Shown piece by piece: positions 1 through 7,899 of a stretch of 12,436 nucleotides of DNA; position 1 is the stretch's first letter; each line of letters begins with the position of its first letter. Location of the stretch: NCBI GenBank assembly GCA_023807065.1, contig JAJJLU010000993.1, forward strand, positions 1 through 12,436, in the 5' to 3' direction. The DNA comes from Isotricha intestinalis. Its lineage: Eukaryota; Ciliophora; Litostomatea; Vestibuliferida; Isotrichidae. The translations under genes were made by a program, and so were the position numbers. The notes beneath the pieces are model-generated. The model made no database searches. It had not been told where the DNA came from and saw nothing but the letters and a program-made list of their open reading frames with translations.

Positions 1-1
1 C

Positions 2-3000
2 AAACATAACATTAATAAAAACGCTGAGGATTTATTTAAAAGACTTAAAGTTAAAGATCTTCTTATGAGACGTAGAGTTCTTCTTAATTATCTTTTAAAA
101 AAAAATAAAGATTTTACTAATAAAATTTTAAGAGATTATATCCAAAAATGGAGAGACATCGTTAGAGCTTCACAACAAATGGATACTGAAAATGATTATA
201 AAAATAGAATGATTACTTTAGGAGTTAGACAACTTAAAAAAGCTCTTGAAAGAAAACCATGGAGAAGATTCAAAAGAATTGTAGACATGTTAAATTTAAA
301 AATTCCTTGGGGAGTTAGTGTCGTTGAAGCCTTAATAAAATATAATAGATATATTGCCCAAGCAATTGCAGTTAGAAATCTTCAAACAAGACCAATTTTC
401 AAAAAATGGAGACAAAAAGTTCAAGATATAAAAAGAATGGACTTCCTCAGAGATATTTTCCTTAAACTTTTAAGAGGTCCTGTCAATAGCATTGATACTA
501 GAGTTTTAAGAAAATATGTTAATAAATGGAGAGATAATGTTAATAAATTAAGAGAAAGAGAATTATTAAAGAATTTACATCTTAGAATTATTACTTCAAT
601 TACTGGAAATAAAACAACTGCTATTTTAAAAAAATATTTACATGATTGGAAAAAAACAACTGATCAAATTAATCAACAAATTAAAGACACTGAAAATGCA
701 GCAAACTTATTAAGAAAAGCAGCCACTCAACCTGTTTTCAATCAATTAAAAACTGGTCTCTTAGGTCAAAATAAATTTGATCGTGTCAGAGCTATTTTAA
801 TCAATCGTCTTAGAAATAACGATCGTGATAATGCTTCTTATGTTCTTCAAAGATGGAATAGAATTGCTAAATTAATGAAGGATAATGATATTAAACTTAT
901 TTTACTCAATGAAATTTTAAAAAATAGACAATTGAAAAATAAATTCAGAGGAATTGATAAATTAAAAGAAAGATATAATACTTTAAAAAATAATGATCTC
1001 AGAAATAAAATTTTAAAAATTTTAGGAACTCACAATGATTGGAAAATAAACAATGATGATACTTATAAAAAATTAAGAGCCCTTCTTCATTGGAGAATCA
1101 ATGCTGCTCCAGATCAATCATATGATAAAGTTAAAAGAATTAGAGAAGGAGCTGAAACTCTTATTGATATTTTCAGAAATAAATATAATAGAGATGTATT
1201 TAATGGAATAAAAGATAGAAGTAGAAGTAGAGGAGGGAGATTACTTCTTTTGAAATTATTATCTAAATTAGACCCTAAATTTGAAAAATATATTTTAAGA
1301 AAAGCTATCCATACTTGGAAAGATAATTTAGGTGAAAGAGTTGACCCAATTGAATTTTTAAGAAATCTATTTGAAGATTACTTAAACACCGATAAAATCC
1401 ATAATAAAATGTATGAACCATATAAAGACTTAGTTGATACTATGAAAAATTATCATGAACAAAAATCATATGCTGGAAGAGTTATTGCTGATTTCTGTAA
1501 AGATTTAACTGATGTTCAAAATCAAATGAGAAAAATGGATCGTTTATTATTATTAAATGATATTCTTATCAGAAATTCATTAGCTGACAGAGCCGTTCTT
1601 AGAACTACTCTCACTGATTGGAACAGAAGAACACGATATGTTAAAGCTGAAAAAGATGCTAAAACCATTCAAGATTTTGTTAGAAAGAAACTTATTAGAT
1701 TAGGAGATATGAGAGATAAATTAGCCAATGGAATGAAACATATTAAACATTATATATTTAGAGTGTTCCTTAAGAAGTTTTTGGACAAAGGAGAAAATGA
1801 TAGAATATATCAATTACTCAGAAAATTTGTACTTGGTAAAGATGCAATGAATAGAAAACTTTTACAAAAGTATTTCCATAGATGGAGAGATATAATACCT
1901 TTATTAAGAAGAATTGATGCATCAATTACTATTCAATCTGCTTATAGAGGATATAAGTCTAGAGAATTTTTCGATAAATTAAGAAATAGGGCAAATAAAT
2001 TAAGAGATCTTATAATGAAAATGTCAGATAAGAAAGAAAATGTGTTAAGACCTGCATTAGCAAAATGGCTTAAACAAGTTAAAAAAATGAAAGTCAAGGA
2101 AAATGCAAAAATTATTCAAAAATTCTGTAATTACAATTTAGATAAATACTTAAAAGATAGAGCAACAAAGAAATTATATGATATTCTCAGAAAATATATT
2201 ATTAAACAAATTACTGATCTTATGAAATCAATTGCTTATCAATCAGCTTTAGAAAACTTCAGAAAGACTATTTTAAGAATCTTCTTCAAGAAATTAATGG
2301 ATGATATAAGAAAGAAAATTATTATGGATAGAATTAAATGGTTATTCGTTAAAATTGTTAATAATATTGATGGAACATTATCTGATATGGTTTTAAGAAG
2401 AGCTGTTAATATTTGGAATCAAAATGCTAAAAAAATTGGAGATAATGAAGATGATTCAATTTTAACAATCCAAACATGGGTAAGAAGACATTTAGCTAAA
2501 AAAAATGCTGACAAACTAAAAAAAAAGAAAGATAAATTAACAAATATTTTAAGAAGATTAGTTAATAAAACTAATAAAAAACTCCCAGTTGCTTTATTAA
2601 AATGGAGAAATAATGCTAGAAATGGAACAATTAATGATAAAGTTAGAAATATTCAAAATTATTTAAGAAATTTGAGAAAGAAAATCATAACCAGAAAAAC
2701 AGAAGAAATAACAACTAAGTATCGTAATGGATTAGATAGTCTTAAAAACATTAGACCAAAAACTACAAATGCACTTAATAAACTCAAAAATCTTACTAAA
2801 TTTAAAATATTTACTACAATTGATGATAAATTAAACAAAAACAAAGATTACTTAAAAGATGCTCTTGATAATATCAAAACTCATTCAGTAGTAAATTCAT
2901 TAAGAAAAGCATTCCCATTCTTTGAAAATTCCAAAAAGAAAATTATTAAACATATTATAGATAGATGGAGAAAAAATGCAGACGACATAGCAAGAGACGA

Positions 3001-6000
3001 AGCAGCAAGAACTATTCAAAAAGTAGTTAGAGGAAAAAAGGGAAGAAATATTTATAAAGGATTAAATGATAGACAAAACATTATGGAAATTTTAATCCAA
3101 AAGATTTTAAGACATTCTGATCAAAGACTTCCATCTGCTTTTAATAAATGGCTTAGAAATGTTAAAAAAATGAACAATAATGATAATGCAAGAATCATTC
3201 AAATTTTCTGTAGAAAAGTCAAAGACAAAAATACTAGAGATAAAGAAAATGAAATCAATAAACAAATTACTGAAGGACTTAATCTTATTATTAACTTTGG
3301 ACCCAAACCAGATGATGCTTTCAGAAAACTTAGAAATCTTACTAAATTTAAAGTATTTGAAGATGTTGATGATAAATTAAATAAAAATAAAATTATTTTA
3401 AAAGAAGTATTAGATAATATTAAAAAAACTGGAAGAGATAATAAACTTAAAGAACTTTTCCCATTACTTGATGATAAACGTAAGAAAATTATAATTTATG
3501 TAATCGATCGTTGGAAAAAGAATGCTGATGATAAGAAACGTAATGACTTTGCAACAACAATTCAAAAAGTTGCAAGAGGTATTAGAGGAAGAGATAAATA
3601 TAAGAATATGAATAATGTTAAGAATATTTTAATTGATAGAATCAATAAATTAGATAAAGCTGATCAATTAAAACTTCCAGTCGCCTTAACTAAATGGATT
3701 AGAAACACTAAGAAATTAGGTGATAAAGATCATGCAAATAAAATCCAAAACTTCTTTAAAAATATTATTATTAAAAACAATAAAAATAAAGAAGATACAG
3801 TTAAAAAACAAATTACTAAAGGTTTAGATTCATTAAAAGGAATTAAACCAAAACCAAATGATTCAATTCAAAAACTCAAAAATATTACAAAACTCATTAT
3901 ATTCAAAGTTGTAAATGATAAATTAGATAAAAATAAAGATTTATTAAAAGATGCTTTAGATGGAATTAAAGATAAAGCAAAGGAGGAAACTTTGAAAAAG
4001 ATATTCCCTATAGTAGATAATTCAAATAAAAAAATAACTCAAACTATAATTAATAAATGGAAAGATATTATAGATAAAGTTAAAGACATTGAAGATAAAA
4101 AAGATAAAACTAACGATTTATTAATTAATATTTTCAATAGAATGGATAAAAGAAATAATCTACGACTTCCATTAGCAATAAAACAATGGCTTTCAAATGT
4201 CAAAAAACAAGAACCAAATAAAAATGCAAATATTTTAATTAATTTCTTCAAAAAAATTCCTAAAAAAGTAACCGATAAAAAAGACAAAGAAAAAACCGAA
4301 AAAATTACTAAAGCTTTAGAAATTTTAGATACTCTTAAACCAGATAAAAAAGGACCATTAAATAAATTTAAATTCATTACAAGAATGAAAATCTTCCCTA
4401 AATTAAATGATATTCTTAACAAAAATAGAAAAGATGTTGTTAAAGATTCATGGGATTCAATTAATAAATATATTATTGATAAATTACTGAGAAAATTATT
4501 CCCATTAACAGAAAATGCTAGAAATAGAATTATAAAAAAGGTTCTTACTACATGGAAAGATAATGCTGATGACGTTAAGAAAAATGATAATGCAACTAAA
4601 ATTCAATCAATTGTTAGAATGGCAATTCAAAGAGACAAAATTAAAGATAAACTTAAAAGAAATGATTTATTAAGAAAATTCATTCAAAAAATAACTGAAA
4701 CTGATGATAAAAAAGTTCCAATTTATTTGAATAAGTGGAAAAATACAATTGAAAGAGAAAAAAGAGATAAAAATGCAAATAAAATCCATAAATTCTTTGA
4801 GTCCGTAATAAATAAAATAAGAGACAATGATAGAAGAAGAAGACTTGAAAGAATTAATAAAGGATTAAGTGTTTTAGAAGATCTTTCTCCAGGAGTTGAG
4901 ACAGCCTATAATAAAATTAAATCTGAATCAAATCGTAAAATATTTGACAACTTTATAGATTTATTAAATAAAAAAATCAGAGACACTGACAAAGATGTTC
5001 TTGATAATATAAATAGATATGGAATCTTAAAAAAATTAAGAAAAATTTTAGATATTCCTGATGATGTAAGAAAAAGAATTTTGAAAACATTTTTAAATAG
5101 ATGGAATGATAACACTAAAAAATTAGGAAAATTAAGAGGTGCAGAAACAATTCAGAAAAATTATAGAATATTTAGAGATAATAAAATTAAAAGAAGAATT
5201 CAAGAATTATTATGGAATATTCATAATAGAAAAGACAGAAAAAGAGAAGATATATTAAGAGAAGCATTACAAAGATGGAAAAATATAGTAAATAAGGAAA
5301 AAGCATTAGAAAATGCAAAGAAAATTAATGAATATGTAAATAGAAAATATAAAACAGCAAAAGCAAGAAGAAATTGGAGAAAATTATCAGATTTATTAGA
5401 TGTATATAATAATAATAGACTACTTTATGAAATAATAAAAAGAGTTAAACGTTACATTGCAGTGAAGAAATTAGTTGATACTTTAGAAAATAGACAAAAG
5501 AAGAATGCATGGGATGATGTAATTGATGGTCTTAATTACTTATCTTTATTAAAGAAATTAAAATATATTATTGAAAATTGGGATAAACGTCAAGATATTT
5601 TCCTTATGATTCATTATTTAAGAAAATGGAATAAAATTGCTAAAAAATTAAAAGAAAGAGATGATACTTTAGAAGATGCCTTAAAGAAAATAAGTGAAAG
5701 AAATCTATTATTTGACTCTAATACTTTAAATCATGTTTTTACTCTAAAAAAAATTTTACATGATATACCTCTTATTCGTTCTAAAGTTCTTTATCAAAAT
5801 TTACGTACTTTATATGAAATTAACAAAAAATACAAAAATCTTGGAAAACAACTTACATCTTCTCGTAAAGACATGGTTGATCAAGCCAAAGATATTCTTC
5901 TTGATAAACTTTATAAACTTTATTACTATAAAATTCTTGAAAAATTATTTGATAAATTATCCAAAATATTAGAAGAATATAAATTAAAGCATGGTGAATA

Positions 6001-7012
6001 CTTTATGAAATTAATGAAAGATAAATTATTATCTGGAAGAGAATTTTCAATAGAAGGAAAAAATAATGGTCAACATATAGCACCAACAGTTCAGCTTAGC
6101 TTCAAAGCACATCTTAAAAATAAAAGAGATGTTACAAACGAAGACAAAAACCCAATGAATTTCATAATTCCATATTTAGTTAAATACTTACAAAGAAAGA
6201 TTAAAGATAGAAAAGATTGGGCATGGAAAAAACTTTTAGAAAATGACTTATCAAATAAATTCTGTAAATTAGTTAAAGCTCATTCAGATGAAAAAATGCT
6301 TCCTCAAAAGAGAGAATTAGTTGATATTCTTAAAGCTAACAGTGCATACTTAGATGGACTAGGTGATGCATATATGAAATTATACAATTTACTTAGAAGA
6401 TATTTTGTTAGAAAAGTATGTCAAACTCTTGAAGGTCCAAGTAGAGTATATAGATTATTATATTTAATTAAAGTTGTTTTAATGCATAAGACAATAGCCT
6501 ATCAAAGATATATCAGAGAAATGGTTAGAAAATGGAGATTCGCAGCATTTATTCAGAATATGTCTAGAAGAAAACTTGAATTAATGTATAAGAATTTACA
6601 TGTTAGTTATTTACAAATGGCAAATGAAGTTTTTGGAGATAAAGGAGCCAGTGATGCATCTGTAGTCAAAGAATTTGAAAGATTTAATATGAGAATTGGT
6701 GCTTTTGTTAATGAAGATTATACTGCATCATATGAAACTAATTTCTGTGAAACTATTTCAAAGAAATATGTATTCCAACCTGTTGAAATACTAGTTGACA
6801 AAGAAGGTTCAAGTCATATTTATGGATTAACTAATCAAGAAATTGATTCTAAAGATTTAAATGATGATTATTACATTGATAAAGATTTTGAGGAACAGAC
6901 AGAAGGAAAATATAAGAGTGAAACCAATAAAAGTTTATCAAAATTTAATGGAAGAAGTTTTGCAGATGGAGATGTAAAAGAAGAACAAAAGTATAAAAGA
7001 AAGAATTATTAA
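2..7012 (+). CDS. Giant IQ/Trp-repeat helical scaffold protein, 5' truncated by the window edge
   Basis: The frame is open from base 2, 21 codons before the ATG at 65, and those codons read like the rest of the protein, so the start lies outside the window. Numbering below counts the Met at 65 as 1 (2315 visible residues after it). The protein is Lys/Arg/Asn-rich and helical, with no membrane segment. Trp in a hydrophobic-x-x-W-K/R context recurs (W29, W155, W195, W264, W418, W519), then periodically at W607, 784, 968, 1150, 1332, 1497, 1680 and 1855. Clear IQ motifs begin at I623 (IQSAYRGYKSR), I802, I984 (IQKVVRGKKGR), I1166 (IQKVARGIRGR), I1513 and I1696. IQ motifs bind calmodulin, centrin or other EF-hand light chains. 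Residues about 2146-2225 lack repeats and contain YQRYIREMVRKWRFAAF and MYKNLHVSYLQMANEVFGD, which I remember from large ciliate proteins. The last 80 residues are acidic and low-complexity. By analogy with Sfi1-like giant centrin-binding proteins of ciliate cortical or contractile fibres, I infer a cytoskeletal scaffold. The exact family is not recognised. It ends in TAA and has no intron. Confidence 0.9.
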   Translation, partial: KHNINKNAEDLFKRLKVKDLLMRRRVLLNYLLKKNKDFTNKILRDYIQKWRDIVRASQQMDTENDYKNRMITLGVRQLKKALERKPWRRFKRIVDMLNLKIPWGVSVVEALIKYNRYIAQAIAVRNLQTRPIFKKWRQKVQDIKRMDFLRDIFLKLLRGPVNSIDTRVLRKYVNKWRDNVNKLRERELLKNLHLRIITSITGNKTTAILKKYLHDWKKTTDQINQQIKDTENAANLLRKAATQPVFNQLKTGLLGQNKFDRVRAILINRLRNNDRDNASYVLQRWNRIAKLMKDNDIKLILLNEILKNRQLKNKFRGIDKLKERYNTLKNNDLRNKILKILGTHNDWKINNDDTYKKLRALLHWRINAAPDQSYDKVKRIREGAETLIDIFRNKYNRDVFNGIKDRSRSRGGRLLLLKLLSKLDPKFEKYILRKAIHTWKDNLGERVDPIEFLRNLFEDYLNTDKIHNKMYEPYKDLVDTMKNYHEQKSYAGRVIADFCKDLTDVQNQMRKMDRLLLLNDILIRNSLADRAVLRTTLTDWNRRTRYVKAEKDAKTIQDFVRKKLIRLGDMRDKLANGMKHIKHYIFRVFLKKFLDKGENDRIYQLLRKFVLGKDAMNRKLLQKYFHRWRDIIPLLRRIDASITIQSAYRGYKSREFFDKLRNRANKLRDLIMKMSDKKENVLRPALAKWLKQVKKMKVKENAKIIQKFCNYNLDKYLKDRATKKLYDILRKYIIKQITDLMKSIAYQSALENFRKTILRIFFKKLMDDIRKKIIMDRIKWLFVKIVNNIDGTLSDMVLRRAVNIWNQNAKKIGDNEDDSILTIQTWVRRHLAKKNADKLKKKKDKLTNILRRLVNKTNKKLPVALLKWRNNARNGTINDKVRNIQNYLRNLRKKIITRKTEEITTKYRNGLDSLKNIRPKTTNALNKLKNLTKFKIFTTIDDKLNKNKDYLKDALDNIKTHSVVNSLRKAFPFFENSKKKIIKHIIDRWRKNADDIARDEAARTIQKVVRGKKGRNIYKGLNDRQNIMEILIQKILRHSDQRLPSAFNKWLRNVKKMNNNDNARIIQIFCRKVKDKNTRDKENEINKQITEGLNLIINFGPKPDDAFRKLRNLTKFKVFEDVDDKLNKNKIILKEVLDNIKKTGRDNKLKELFPLLDDKRKKIIIYVIDRWKKNADDKKRNDFATTIQKVARGIRGRDKYKNMNNVKNILIDRINKLDKADQLKLPVALTKWIRNTKKLGDKDHANKIQNFFKNIIIKNNKNKEDTVKKQITKGLDSLKGIKPKPNDSIQKLKNITKLIIFKVVNDKLDKNKDLLKDALDGIKDKAKEETLKKIFPIVDNSNKKITQTIINKWKDIIDKVKDIEDKKDKTNDLLINIFNRMDKRNNLRLPLAIKQWLSNVKKQEPNKNANILINFFKKIPKKVTDKKDKEKTEKITKALEILDTLKPDKKGPLNKFKFITRMKIFPKLNDILNKNRKDVVKDSWDSINKYIIDKLLRKLFPLTENARNRIIKKVLTTWKDNADDVKKNDNATKIQSIVRMAIQRDKIKDKLKRNDLLRKFIQKITETDDKKVPIYLNKWKNTIEREKRDKNANKIHKFFESVINKIRDNDRRRRLERINKGLSVLEDLSPGVETAYNKIKSESNRKIFDNFIDLLNKKIRDTDKDVLDNINRYGILKKLRKILDIPDDVRKRILKTFLNRWNDNTKKLGKLRGAETIQKNYRIFRDNKIKRRIQELLWNIHNRKDRKREDILREALQRWKNIVNKEKALENAKKINEYVNRKYKTAKARRNWRKLSDLLDVYNNNRLLYEIIKRVKRYIAVKKLVDTLENRQKKNAWDDVIDGLNYLSLLKKLKYIIENWDKRQDIFLMIHYLRKWNKIAKKLKERDDTLEDALKKISERNLLFDSNTLNHVFTLKKILHDIPLIRSKVLYQNLRTLYEINKKYKNLGKQLTSSRKDMVDQAKDILLDKLYKLYYYKILEKLFDKLSKILEEYKLKHGEYFMKLMKDKLLSGREFSIEGKNNGQHIAPTVQLSFKAHLKNKRDVTNEDKNPMNFIIPYLVKYLQRKIKDRKDWAWKKLLENDLSNKFCKLVKAHSDEKMLPQKRELVDILKANSAYLDGLGDAYMKLYNLLRRYFVRKVCQTLEGPSRVYRLLYLIKVVLMHKTIAYQRYIREMVRKWRFAAFIQNMSRRKLELMYKNLHVSYLQMANEVFGDKGASDASVVKEFERFNMRIGAFVNEDYTASYETNFCETISKKYVFQPVEILVDKEGSSHIYGLTNQEIDSKDLNDDYYIDKDFEEQTEGKYKSETNKSLSKFNGRSFADGDVKEEQKYKRKNY
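1850..5593 (+). repeat. Seven tandem ~180-residue coding repeats inside the giant gene
   Basis: The first Trp of successive units falls at residues 607, 784, 968, 1150, 1332, 1497, 1680 and 1855. The spacings are 177, 184, 182, 182, 165, 183 and 175 residues, or about 546 bases per unit. Each unit contains, in order: a K-K-I-I-x-x-x-I-x-x-W helix; Ile-Gln 16 residues later (18 in the second unit, absent in the fifth); a second L-P-x-A-L-x-K-W helix, usually about 61 residues after the first Trp; a second degenerate IQ-like helix (IIQKFC, IIQIFC, KIQNFF, ILINFF, KIHKFF); a block like GLDSLKxIKPKxxxAxxKLKN; a block like DKLNKNKDxLKDALDNI; and L-R-K-x-F-P before the next unit. The units are diverged at DNA level, so this is an old internal amplification. 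Unit edges were set by eye from Trp positions. Confidence 0.85.
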
Positions 7013-7344
7013 ATAATTTAAATATAATAAATAATTTAAAAATAATAATAAGTTAAGAACTCATAACCCTTAAAATATTTTTTTTATATAAAAATAATTA
7101 TTTAATTTAAAAAGGAAGTAATAAGTTTAATAAAATTATAATTTTTTATGTAAATTATTAAACATAATATTAAGTTGTTTTGAATATGTTTTAATTTGTA
7201 ACAAATTTTTTAAAATCATTGAACATTTAATAATACCAAATATAATGTAATGATTTTGTATTATATATTTAAATTTTCATCTCTATTGAATTATTATAGA
7301 TTATTATTTTTTAAATTTTTTATTTATTAATTTCTTTATTTTTA
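7013..7344. other. Intergenic spacer, no gene seen
   Basis: This is very AT-rich DNA between the giant gene and the small downstream ORF. It should hold the 3' untranslated region of the giant gene (an AATAAA occurs at 7026-7031, of little weight in such DNA) and the 5' region of the next ORF. I see no RNA gene, promoter motif or longer repeat. Confidence 0.6.
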
Positions 7345-7602
7345 ATGGAAAATTGCGCAATAAAATTTAATTATGTTGAAACAGAAAATTTAGCTCAAAT
7401 CTTTGATTTTCTTGAGAAAAATATTTCTAAAAAATATGAGACCATTGAAATGAAAACAAATATAAACAATATTTCATTATTAGATAGTCATAATTGTAAA
7501 ATAATATTACCAAAAATCTATTATAAAAAAACCTCTAATTATCTTAAAGGTAAAATTAAAAAGACTTTTTCAGCCAAAAAAGATTTTTTGGTCAAATTAT
7601 AA
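7345..7602 (+). CDS. Small hypothetical protein, 85 aa
   Basis: This ORF runs from ATG to TAA. The ATG is the first after an in-frame TAA at 7312-7314. The product is not recognised. It is hydrophilic, with no membrane segment, signal peptide or Cys pair spacing. The N-terminal half has a helical pattern (ENLAQIFDFLEKNISKKYE), the middle looks strand-like, and the C-terminus is basic (Lys-rich). Support for coding is its length in DNA where random stops come about every ten codons, and its balanced use of Asp, Glu, Gly and Thr, unlike the Phe/Leu/Ile/Lys translations of the spacers. It lies 332 bases after the giant gene on the same strand and converges on the 450-aa gene. The stop codon sits inside an inverted repeat (7557-7611). 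It could be a real small protein, a last exon or a gene remnant. Confidence 0.5.
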   Translation: MENCAIKFNYVETENLAQIFDFLEKNISKKYETIEMKTNINNISLLDSHNCKIILPKIYYKKTSNYLKGKIKKTFSAKKDFLVKL

Positions 7603-7611
7603 GTCTTTTTA
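7557..7611. repeat. Nested inverted repeats across the 3' end of the small ORF
   Basis: The outer arms are taaaaagact (7557-7566) and agtctttttа-type complement at 7602-7611, a perfect 10-bp pairing. Inside lies a second perfect stem, CCAAAAAA (7574-7581) with TTTTTTGG (7584-7591), around a 2-base GA loop. The TAA stop of the 85-aa ORF (7600-7602) lies between the inner stem and the right outer arm. Pairing was read directly. A role in 3'-end formation is only a guess, since short AT stems are common in such DNA. Confidence 0.5.
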
Positions 7612-7651
7612 TTTAAGAAATATGAAAAAGTATTTTTAATTATAATTAATT

Positions 7652-7677
7652 TTTGTTTTGTTGATTTACAAAACAAA
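7652..7677. repeat. Perfect 10-bp hairpin in the convergent spacer
   Basis: The arms TTTGTTTTGT (7652-7661) and ACAAAACAAA (7668-7677) pair perfectly around the 6-base loop TGATTT. It lies in the 297-base spacer between the convergent 85-aa and 450-aa genes, where both transcripts should end. The rest of the spacer (to 7899) is AT-rich without a recognisable gene. In DNA this AT-rich, one or two such hairpins are expected by chance in a window of this size. Confidence 0.45.
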
Positions 7678-7899
7678 GTAAATTTAAGAGTAATAGATAA
7701 TTAATATATTTAGATCATTGTTTGAAAAACAAAAGAAATAGTTTTCACTATTTAGTGTAAATGAAAAAAAATTAAATTAGTTTAAATTTTATAAATTAAT
7801 TTCTATTTAAAATAAAATTTTATAATTATTTTCATAAATTTGCAATTTATTATATTTATAATTTTAGTTTTATATAATTATTATAAGTTATAAAACAGA

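Noticed and set aside
307..313. TTGGGGA inside the giant gene, like the telomere unit
   Set aside because: Single copy, in frame as Pro-Trp-Gly-Val coding sequence, with no tandem repetition.
4039..4422. 127-codon minus-strand ORF opposite the giant gene
   Set aside because: Antisense shadow of the repeat region: Leu/Phe/Ile/Ser-rich because it mirrors Lys/Asn/Asp codons. Similar shadows occur at 2659-2844 and 4906-5115.
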